NCBI GenBank assembly: GCA_905221605.1
Contig: CAJNDS010002635.1
Location: 659,918-670,917 of the forward strand
Direction of reading: 5' to 3'
DNA from: Symbiodinium natans
Lineage: Eukaryota > Sar > Dinophyceae > Suessiales > Symbiodiniaceae
DNA: 11,000 nucleotides
Shown here: positions 10,401-11,000 of the stretch, one piece after another
Layout: every line of letters begins with the position of its first letter
Numbering within the stretch: position 1 is the first letter of the stretch
Position numbers and translations under genes: made by a program
The notes under the pieces: model-generated
Told to the model about the DNA's origin: nothing
Databases searched by the model: none
The model's input: the letters and a program-made list of their open reading frames with translations, nothing else

Positions 10401-10552
10401 CCCCCCCCCCCCTTCCCGGCTAAGCCGCTAAGCCTGCAAAAACACCTCGATGGTGTGCCCCCGAGCGCCGGGCCATCAGCCTCTTCGGGCTCGTCGGCCT
10501 CGTTTCGTGACGCCGCCTCTTGACCTTCATCTCGGCTGATCAAGATGGACAC
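1376..10552 (-). CDS. Fragmented Ser/Thr protein kinase gene (CAMK/CDPK-like), whole span
   Basis: Seen: minus-strand coding islands give, in order, the landmarks of a eukaryotic protein kinase: GQGGFGMV, VVAIK, FEKEL, RHPNIVRLLEA, YLVMELCSGG, IVHR-DIKPENYM, KLIDLGLS, GTMTTIAPEVY, KCDVWSIGITLY, RWKLKQPEVKEL, LLLQRDPKRRP and EVLLKNKWL. Known: these are subdomains I-XI of the fold; the lysine, alpha-C Glu, HRD Asp, Asn and metal-binding Asp are all present, so catalytic activity is plausible. The spliced domain is about 270 residues. The DIKPEN/APE/DVWSIG style and the EVL...W end resemble CAMK-group and CDPK kinases. No EF-hand was found, so Ca2+ regulation is not shown. Inference: one gene with about 23 exons whose introns use GC, GA or GT donors and AG acceptors, nearly all stuffed with telomeric repeats. 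The first and last exons are uncertain, and the gene may extend beyond 10552 and below 1376. Confidence 0.8.
1440..1568. mobile_element. Introner-like element, family A copy 1
   Basis: Ends CCTTGGGG (1440-1447) and CCCCAAGG (1561-1568), followed inward by ATGAACC / GGTTCAT. A second inner pair, GGTTCATATACCCTG and CCAGGCATATGAACC, flanks a TTTAGGG core (1493-1517). It lies exactly between candidate exons R and S, so the element is essentially the whole intron. Confidence 0.7.
1562..1705 (-). CDS. Candidate C-terminal tail exon R
   Basis: Starts at CCCGCAG|GAC, next to a (CA)n tract. In phase after exon Q (GC donor at 1848) it reads QQQIQPRLLRVPLKFCRAVQ and stays open to the introner-like element at 1568, where a GGG|GACT (GA) border sits at 1562. 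A second frame (TNPTTVAAGASEILPSRP) is also fully open, so phase is uncertain. No known domain is recognised. Confidence 0.5.
1771..1819 (+). repeat. Telomeric array in intron Q-R
   Basis: CCCTAAA units with one CCCCAAAACCC variant. It occupies part of the short (146 nt) intron between kinase exons Q and R; a (CA)n microsatellite at 1712-1728 is in the same intron. Confidence 0.95.
1852..1881 (-). CDS. Kinase exon Q: closing alpha-I helix, 30 nt
   Basis: GCGCAG|GAA start; reads EVLLKNKWLQ, equivalent to the A-x-E-x-L-x-H-x-W of the domain end (here K-N-K-W). The end is either CAG|GAGC (GA) or GAGC|GCTG (GC, 1848); the latter keeps phase with the open frame of exon R. This closes the kinase domain. 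Confidence 0.78.
1898..1947 (+). repeat. Telomeric array in intron P-Q, TTTAGGG strand
   Basis: About seven TTTAGGG units with one TTTCGGG. The same intron holds the opposite orientation at 2070-2115, so two arrays face each other around the family-B element. Confidence 0.95.
1985..2068. mobile_element. Short repeat family B, copy 2
   Basis: The sequence TGGGTGGTTGTCAAA...GATCCC...GGTGCCGTATTATAC at 1985-2048 matches, in reverse complement, 1286-1348 (about 63 bp, some 80-85% identical by eye). Inward ends GATCCCTTTTGGGGTCCC and GGGATCCAAAAAGGGAC give it a fold-back form. Confidence 0.55.
2070..2115 (+). repeat. Telomeric array in intron P-Q, CCCTAAA strand
   Basis: Six CCCTAAA-type units with slips (CCCTGAA, AAGCCGT), immediately upstream of exon P on the plus coordinate. 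Confidence 0.93.
2146..2193 (-). CDS. Kinase exon P: subdomain XI arginine
   Basis: TGCGAG|GTG start; reads VELLLQRDPKRRPRAQ. L-L-x-x-D-P-x-x-R-P with the invariant Arg is the alpha-H/alpha-I signature. The frame meets TGA one codon past the proposed donor CAG|GACTGA (GA). Exon Q continues it as RPRAQ-EVLLKNKWL. Confidence 0.9.
2235..2421 (+). repeat. Long telomeric array in intron O-P
   Basis: About 26 units of TTTAGGG, with an internal block of TTTGGGG and a few TTCAGGG. Variant units are clustered rather than scattered, which suggests local amplification after mutation. Confidence 0.97.
2620..2707. mobile_element. Hairpin element family C, copy 2
   Basis: GGGTCCTTAAAGGGCGGAGG pairs with CCCCCTCCCTGAAGAACCCC. 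The right half, AACCTTGGGTTACGTACTCC onward, is about 85% identical over 45 bp to the copy at 6127-6225. It lies in intron O-P and has no coding capacity. Confidence 0.6.
2777..2887 (+). repeat. Variant array of an 8-bp unit, TTTCGGGG
   Basis: About 14 almost perfect tandem TTTCGGGG units, flanked by normal TTTAGGG-type units. On the minus strand it translates to a Pro-Lys-Pro-Arg-Asn-Pro-Glu-Thr repeat, which is a by-product and not a protein. It is located in intron O-P. Confidence 0.96.
2941..2977 (-). CDS. Kinase exon O: alpha-G/H, 37 nt
   Basis: TGCCAG|G start; reads RWKLKQPEVKEL, matching the W-x-x-x-S-x-E-x-K-E-L pattern ahead of subdomain XI. The donor is TTG|GCGCC (GC). A different, longer open frame over the same bases (CALICQAMETQAAR) was set aside because this frame joins perfectly to exon P: KEL-VELLLQRDPKRRP. 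Confidence 0.8.
3131..3215 (+). repeat. Degenerate telomeric array in intron N-O
   Basis: CCCTAAA units mixed with CCCTCAA, CCTGAAG and CTCTAAA. It ends in a C-run (about 3213-3232). The decay suggests an older array. Confidence 0.85.
3290..3311 (-). CDS. Kinase microexon N, about 22 nt
   Basis: GATGAAG|GAT start; reads G-WRIPYDE, equivalent to the G-x-Y-x-x-P/F stretch before the W-K of subdomain X-XI. The end is GATGA|GAGG, or three bases later at GAGAG|GACG; both keep phase with exon O. If the alternative acceptor CTGCAG|GAT is used, the exon starts at 3318. Exon M carries GATGAGGATGGC and exon N GATGAAGGATGGC, a near direct repeat across the intron. Confidence 0.6.
3468..3518 (-). CDS. 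Kinase exon M: after alpha-F, PW loop
   Basis: CGAAG|GC start, in phase after exon L; reads MEPWLAPSGLSYMDED. The P-W corresponds to the P-P-F/P-W of CAMK-type kinases (subdomain X). The preferred donor is GATG|GCATCC (GC), giving D-E-D-G-W at the junction; an alternative GA donor at 3475 with acceptor at 3318 gives nearly the same protein. Confidence 0.65.
3530..3795 (+). repeat. Degenerate TTTAGGG array in intron L-M
   Basis: Short runs of TTTAGGG, TTGAGGG, CTTAGGG and TCTAGGG separated by a few non-repeat bases, then an opposed CCCTAAA array at 3895-3971. The intron is therefore an inverted pair of telomeric blocks. Confidence 0.88.
3895..3971 (+). repeat. Telomeric array (CCCTAAA)n next to exon L
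   Basis: Eleven almost perfect units, ending within 11 bases of the DVWSIG exon. Confidence 0.96.
3982..4040 (-). CDS. Kinase exon L: DVWSIG (subdomain IX)
   Basis: CTAAG|G start; reads KCDVWSIGITLYISAVCTT plus the first base of Gly. D-x-W-S-x-G is the alpha-F anchor of the catalytic loop. The donor is CTG|GCTG (GC), phase 1. A run of about 20 G lies on the plus strand just outside the exon (about 4069-4095), in the upstream intron. Confidence 0.9.
4226..4315 (+). repeat. Telomeric array in intron K-L
   Basis: CCCTAAA and CCCTCAA units in the 305-nt intron between exons K and L, with a short interruption. Confidence 0.9.
4346..4401 (-). CDS. Kinase exon K: activation segment end, APE (subdomain VIII)
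   Basis: CTGGAG|GTC start; reads VVGTMTTIAPEVYKGQYN plus two bases of Glu. G-T-x(4)-A-P-E is the P+1 loop. The Thr of the GT motif is present, as in Ser/Thr kinases. The donor is AATGA|GAGACC (GA), completed by G from exon L to give YNE-KCDVWS. Confidence 0.9.
4465..4560 (+). repeat. Telomeric array in intron J-K
   Basis: TTTAGGG units with TTCAGGG, TTGAGGG and TTTGGGG variants fill half of this 181-nt intron. Confidence 0.92.
4583..4661 (-). CDS. Kinase exon J: metal-binding loop, DLG instead of DFG (subdomain VII)
   Basis: CCCAG|G start; reads SSPRAPLKLIDLGLSTTLLP then GETLRE. K-L-I-D-L-G-L-S is subdomain VII with Leu for the usual Phe; the metal-binding Asp is kept. The donor is GAG|GCAAGT (GC). 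Exons J, K and L together give LRE-VVGT...APE...KCDVWS, the normal activation-segment spacing for CAMK-type kinases. Confidence 0.92.
4715..4966 (+). repeat. Longest telomeric array, about 35 TTTAGGG units
   Basis: Almost uninterrupted TTTAGGG over about 250 bp with two or three deviations (TATAGGG, GGTAAGGG, TTTCGGG). It lies in intron I-J, which also holds an opposed CCCTAAA array at 5105-5238. Confidence 0.98.
5032..5105. mobile_element. Family A element, left part only
   Basis: CCTTGGGGGACCAAATGAACCC-type end, then GGTCATGTACACTGTACT and ATTCCCATCCCACAGTATGTG. No matching right end was found before the telomeric array, so the copy appears truncated or invaded by repeats. Confidence 0.5.
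5105..5238 (+). repeat. Telomeric array, CCCTAAA strand, intron I-J
   Basis: CCCTAAA mixed with regularly spaced AAGCCCT and AACCCGA variants, opposed to the 4715-4966 array in the same intron. Confidence 0.95.
5289..5323 (-). CDS. Kinase exon I: catalytic loop DIKPEN
   Basis: TAG|GAC start; reads DIKPENYMRAT plus part of Pro. Asp is the catalytic base, Lys contacts the gamma-phosphate and Asn binds metal; the K two residues after the D marks a Ser/Thr kinase. The donor is CC|GCCT (GC), phase 2. Read on without splicing, the frame hits TGA ten bases after the proposed splice point, which supports the border. Confidence 0.92.
5345..5441 (+). repeat. Telomeric array in intron H-I
   Basis: About 12 TTTAGGG units within the 262-nt intron that splits HR from DIKPEN. 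Confidence 0.96.
5586..5664 (-). CDS. Kinase exon H: alpha-E and HR of HRD (subdomain VIb)
   Basis: Starts after ACCAAG|GG and reads DHLLANYAWQMLSGVAYLHY then HYIVHR. A-x-x-x-x-x-Q-M-L-x-G-V-x-Y-L-H is the alpha-E helix and IVHR opens the catalytic loop. It ends at AGA|GACC (a GA donor), so the catalytic Asp codon comes from the next exon. GAC is present at both intron edges. Confidence 0.9.
5748..5832 (+). repeat. Telomeric array in intron G-H
   Basis: CCCTAAA units broken by CTAGCTA and ACACCAA insertions, followed by a C-run at about 5857-5870. Confidence 0.92.
5885..5934 (-). CDS. Kinase exon G: alpha-D region
   Basis: After TGTAAG|GAT it reads DDRMKVGLEKLGQF and then glycines, like the D-R-(I/L)-x-x-x-G-x-F segment after the hinge in CAMK-type kinases. 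The 3' end lies in a G-rich tract, so the border (GA donor GGGG|GAGG at 5885) is tentative; it keeps phase 2 for exon H. A long C/G homopolymer follows in the intron. Confidence 0.7.
5952..6026 (+). repeat. Telomeric array in intron F-G
   Basis: TTTAGGG, TTTCGGG and TTCAGGG units starting about 20 bases upstream of exon G on the minus strand. Confidence 0.92.
6127..6225. mobile_element. Hairpin element family C, copy 1 (99 bp)
   Basis: Perfect 16-bp inverted ends: GTTCTTAAGGGAGGGG (6127-6142) and CCCCTCCCTTAAGAAC (6210-6225). The interior contains a palindromic AACCTTAGGTT. A diverged copy lies at 2620-2707. It is non-coding and located in intron F-G. Confidence 0.75.
6307..6326 (-). CDS. 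Kinase microexon F, 20 nt
   Basis: GGAG|GT...GAC|GTGAGT: a consensus AG|G acceptor and a perfect GTGAGT donor only 20 nt apart. In phase it completes the hinge Gly-Gly and adds HVNLPD before DDRMKVGLEKL of exon G. It is chosen because it is the only nearby island that bridges exon E (phase 1) to exon G (phase 0). It lies where kinases carry the alpha-D region, which tolerates variation. Confidence 0.6.
6338..6395 (+). repeat. Telomeric array in intron E-F
   Basis: CCCTAAA, CCCTGAA and CCCCTAAA units, beginning 12 bases from microexon F. The rest of this intron (6430-6720) has no telomeric units; it holds TTTTGGGG-containing inverted segments (GTTTTGGGGTACCCTAGAAT and TTTTTTGGGGTACTGCAAAA) that look like another repeat copied twice. 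Confidence 0.88.
6724..6754 (-). CDS. Kinase exon E: beta5 and hinge (subdomain V)
   Basis: Reads MFYLVMELCSG, with M-E-L-C as gatekeeper and hinge. It follows directly after the CCCCAAGG end of the introner-like element. The acceptor is either AAG|ATG (6754) or the consensus AAG|GAAG (6758), and these differ in phase. The donor CTCAG|GACC (GA) ends in phase 1, matching microexon F. Confidence 0.82.
6758..6889. mobile_element. Introner-like element, family A copy 2 (132 bp)
   Basis: Ends CCTTGGGG (6758-6765) and CCCCAAGG (6882-6889), extended inward by TATGAACC / GGCTCAT. The interior has GGAATTCGAGTAGTCAGGG...TATATGACTC. It sits precisely between kinase exons D and E, so the intron is the element itself. 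It is the only intron of the kinase domain without a telomeric array. Confidence 0.8.
6883..6948 (-). CDS. Kinase exon D: HPN motif (subdomains III-IV)
   Basis: Starts after CTGCAG|GCC and reads ARKLRHPNIVRLLEAYRDK, the alpha-C/beta4 region. The 3' end runs into the terminal inverted repeat of an introner-like element (6758-6889). A GA donor GGG|GACC at 6883 would add NLG; a border at the element edge near 6890 would give a more normal loop length. The correct border is unresolved (see findings). Confidence 0.85.
6990..7380 (+). other. Intron C-D interior, no gene
   Basis: Three TTTAGGG-type units at 6990-7010, then mixed sequence, a Pro/Thr-coding ACC/CCA-rich stretch (7140-7220) and a G-run at about 7354-7370. 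A minus frame with VRVINTKL at about 7350-7325 looks beta3-like but is not needed, because exon B already supplies the VAIK strand. Confidence 0.5.
7390..7522 (+). repeat. Telomeric array in intron C-D
   Basis: A block of CCCTAAG units followed by CCCTAAA units: clustered variants again. It ends about 54 bases from microexon C. Confidence 0.95.
7576..7599 (-). CDS. Kinase microexon C: alpha-C glutamate, 24 nt
   Basis: Exactly eight codons, VFEKELDQ, between CTCCCAG|GTG and CAG|GCCC (GC donor). Joined to exon D it gives FEKELDQ-ARKLRHPNIV, a textbook alpha-C helix running into the HPN motif, with the Glu that pairs with the VAIK lysine. Phase is 0 at both ends. CAG|GCC occurs at both edges of the following intron, again a direct repeat. 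Confidence 0.8.
7651..7749 (+). repeat. Telomeric array in intron B-C
   Basis: TTTAGGG with TTCAGGG and TTTGGGG variants, just after a run of G (about 7620-7633). It is flanked on the right by a family-A element end. Confidence 0.95.
7757..7818. mobile_element. Family A element, right part
   Basis: GGAATTGTAGTAGTCAGGGC...GATGACTCCCAATTT...GGCTCATGTGGTCCCCCAGG aligns with the right half of copy 2 (6819-6889). The left half is replaced by the telomeric array 7651-7749, supporting the idea that these elements carry or attract telomeric repeats. Confidence 0.6.
7820..8470 (+). other. C/A-rich intron interior, no gene
   Basis: About 650 bases with strong strand asymmetry (C and A on plus, few G), including a C-run at about 7947-7961. 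The plus-strand open frames here encode Pro/Ser/His/Thr-rich strings that reflect base composition. It lies inside kinase intron B-C. No domain, repeat family or RNA gene was recognised. Confidence 0.5.
8472..8519 (+). repeat. Telomeric array in intron B-C, next to exon B
   Basis: Six CCCTAAA units, the first one CCCTAAG-like. Confidence 0.95.
8548..8598 (-). CDS. Kinase exon B: VAIK lysine (subdomain II)
   Basis: After TTGCCAG|GAC it reads DGKVVAIKCIRATATNP. The Lys of VAIK (codon 8577-8575) is the ATP-anchoring lysine. Exon A plus B gives RRKK-DGKVVAIK, the normal beta2-beta3 turn. The end is ambiguous: phase-0 GC donors follow AGG (8566), ACT (8560), CCT (8548) and GCC (8545), and each gives a reasonable beta3-alphaC loop. 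The next intron is the longest in the domain (about 950 nt). Confidence 0.87.
8649..8751 (+). repeat. Telomeric array in intron A-B
   Basis: CCCTAAA mixed with CCCCAAA and CCTTAAA in the 218-nt intron between the glycine-loop and VAIK exons. Confidence 0.95.
8817..8888 (-). CDS. Kinase exon A: glycine-rich loop (subdomain I)
   Basis: Reads DSYEFLEILGQGGFGMVHKS followed by RRKK. GQGGFGMV is the GxGxxGxV ATP-phosphate-binding loop, preceded by the usual Y-x-x-x-x-x-L-G strand. The acceptor is CCCAAG|GAC. The donor is AAG|GACCGC (GA type), and the same GAC opens the next exon (CAG|GAC), so a short direct repeat flanks the intron. The 218-nt intron to exon B contains CCCTAAA/CCCCAAA repeats. Confidence 0.88.
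8921..8981 (+). repeat. Telomeric array upstream of exon A
   Basis: TTTAGGG units with GCTTAGCG and TTTGGGG variants. A short relative lies at 9079-9123 on the other side of the RRRSSV exon. Confidence 0.93.
9002..9067 (-). CDS. Exon just upstream of the kinase domain, basophilic Ser site
   Basis: Reads SSKPASTRRRSSVQSTAENA then IQ, ending at a CAG|GCAC (GC) donor in phase 0 with the glycine-loop exon. RRRSSV matches the basophilic (PKA/CaMK-type) phosphorylation consensus; regulation through it is inference. The acceptor is TTGAAG|AGC, which lacks the usual G after AG, so the start could shift a few bases. A further open island at about 9225-9125 was not placed. Confidence 0.55.
9405..9510. 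mobile_element. Family A-related element
   Basis: GGTTCATATACCTTACCAGG (compare copy 1, GGTTCATATACCCTG) and, at the right, CCCCAATTTTTACGGTTCAT...CTGGTCCCCAAAGG. It lies in a long intron of the N-terminal region. Confidence 0.5.
9516..9585 (+). repeat. Telomeric array, CCCTAAA strand
   Basis: About nine units immediately right of the family A-related element, next to the ARASLAVLQSLGMD exon. Confidence 0.95.
9608..9649 (-). CDS. Candidate N-terminal exon, short helix
   Basis: 42 nt bounded by CCGAG|GCC and a GTGAGG donor (GAC|GTGAGG). It reads ARASLAVLQSLGMD, an amphipathic helix-like stretch. Phase 0 on both sides fits the next exon at 9067. GC content and codon choice match the other exons and contrast with the flanking telomeric repeats. 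Confidence 0.5.
9659..9826 (+). repeat. Telomeric array with TTTGGGG block
   Basis: TTTAGGG and TTTCAGGG units, then about eight TTTGGGG units, then GTTTAGC/GTTTGGC variants. The order of variants suggests stepwise local expansion. Confidence 0.96.
10070..10103 (-). CDS. Candidate N-terminal exon, 34 nt
   Basis: It starts after CTTCAG|G and ends before a GC donor (GTTTCC|GCGCC). In phase with its neighbours it reads P-STHSSLPEVS. Longer frames through this region are also open (to about 9900, giving AINPQLPAGSF... or HQPTAPCRKF...), so a longer exon in another phase cannot be excluded. The short version is preferred because both joins then keep phase. Confidence 0.4.
10170..10241 (+). repeat. 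Telomeric array between N-terminal exons
   Basis: CCCTAAA units with one AATTAAA interruption, between the exons at 10103 and 10259. Confidence 0.95.
10259..10317 (-). CDS. Candidate N-terminal exon, Ser/Pro and basic
   Basis: It begins after CCCCGAG|GCG and ends before a good GTGAGG donor (10258-10253). It reads ASPPSKLRRMAQFGGLGSEP, the last Pro codon being completed by the next exon. The join to the 10103 exon is in phase (2 nt + 1 nt). The composition suggests a disordered N-terminal region; no function can be assigned. Confidence 0.5.
10341..10388 (+). repeat. Telomeric array, TTTAGGG strand
   Basis: Six units followed by a C-run (about 10397-10412). A matching six-unit array at 10564-10608 lies on the other side of the acidic exon. 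Confidence 0.95.
10481..10552 (-). CDS. Candidate N-terminal exon, acidic linker
   Basis: The island starts after a CTCGAG|GTG acceptor and reads VSILISRDEGQEAASRNEAD and onward, rich in Glu, Asp and Ala. It is probably a disordered N-terminal extension of the kinase. Three phase-0 GC donors are possible (after GAG at 10517, 10499 or 10481), so the end is open. The GAG|GCG at one of these donors repeats the GAG|GCG at the next acceptor. There is no recognisable domain, and the true start codon was not identified. A further 24-nt island at 10633-10610, after a CCCCAAG|GTG acceptor, could be the preceding exon, but that is weak. Confidence 0.45.
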
Positions 10553-10632
10553 CTCGAGATCATGGTTTAGGGTTTAGGGTTTAGGGTTTAGGGTTTAGGG
10601 TTTAGGGTCGCTACAATTCACGCAGCTACGCA

Positions 10633-10778
10633 CCTTGGGGACTACATGAACCCCTAAAGGGTTTATGATAAACATAAATATAAATGAATATATATATATA
10701 CCTTAGTATAACTATGGAGGGGAAAACAACAAGGGGTATATGATCCCCAATGTTCATGGCTCCTTTGGGGTCCCCACA
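10633..10778. mobile_element. Family A element, copy 3 with AT-rich centre
   Basis: Left end CCTTGGGGACTACATGAACC; right part GGGGTATATGATCCCCAATG, TTCATGGCTCC and GGGGTCCCCA. The centre is AT-rich with a (TA)n stretch (about 10687-10701) and TAACTATGG. It is probably an intron at the 5' end of the gene. Confidence 0.55.
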
Positions 10779-10807
10779 GTAGGAAGCTGCAAGGCACACA
10801 CTGCTTG

Positions 10808-10997
10808 CCCTAAACCCTAAGGCCCTAAACCCCCTACACCCCCTAAACCCCCTAAACCCTAAACCCAAAACACAAAACCCTAAACCCTAAACCCTAAAAG
10901 CTAAACCCTAAACCCTAAACCCTAAAAGCTAAACCCTAAACCCTAAACCCTAAACCCTAAACCCTAAGCCCTAAACCCTAAACCCTAAACCCTAAGC
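10808..10997 (+). repeat. Telomeric array at window end
   Basis: About 25 CCCTAAA units with CCCCTAAA, AAAAGCT and CCCTAAG variants; it probably continues past the window. It is not a chromosome end, since the orientation keeps flipping along the window. Confidence 0.96.
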
Positions 10998-11000
10998 CAG

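Noticed and set aside
10808-10997. A true chromosome end
   Set aside because: Arrays occur throughout the window in both orientations with coding exons between them, so these are interstitial.

Overview
The window looks like a piece of a dinoflagellate nuclear genome (best guess Symbiodiniaceae or another Suessiales; the genus cannot be read from the sequence). Three things point there. Plant/dinoflagellate-type telomeric repeat units (TTTAGGG/CCCTAAA) are scattered through the whole window in both orientations. The exons of one gene join best through introns with GC, GA or GT donors and AG|G acceptors, the relaxed splice code known from dinoflagellates. There is also no bacterial-style long ORF anywhere in 11 kb.

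The main content is one minus-strand gene, read from about 10.55 kb down to at least 1.38 kb. It is broken into some 23 very short exons (20-144 nt), and most long ORFs in the window are shadows or repeat translations. I recovered the gene by finding protein-kinase motifs one after another on the minus strand, in the correct N-to-C order: glycine loop (8888-8817), VAIK lysine (8598-8548), alpha-C glutamate (7599-7576), HPN (6948-6883), hinge MELCSGG (6754-6724), HRD and DIKPEN (5664-5586, 5323-5289), DLG in place of DFG (4661-4583), APE (4401-4346), DVWSIG (4040-3982), and the subdomain XI arginine block DPKRRP (2193-2146) with its closing EVL...W helix (1881-1852). Nearly all junctions keep phase with simple GC/GA/GT-AG splicing. 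The spliced domain is about 270 residues, the normal size for a Ser/Thr kinase of the CAMK/CDPK type. A Ser/Pro/acid-rich N-terminal extension lies at 10552-9002 and a poorly defined C-terminal tail below 1.85 kb.

Between exons, almost every intron carries a block of interstitial telomeric repeats (up to about 250 bp). Three or four families of short inverted-repeat (fold-back, MITE/introner-like) elements are also present. One family with CCTTGGGG...CCCCAAGG ends coincides with intron boundaries at 6758-6889 and 1440-1568. The 1-985 segment is free of telomeric repeats and may hold the 3' end of the gene or intergenic DNA. The 7.76-8.47 kb segment is a C/A-rich intron interior. No tRNA, rRNA, CRISPR array or second confidently identified gene was seen. 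Exon borders come from reading motifs and phases by eye and have no transcript support.
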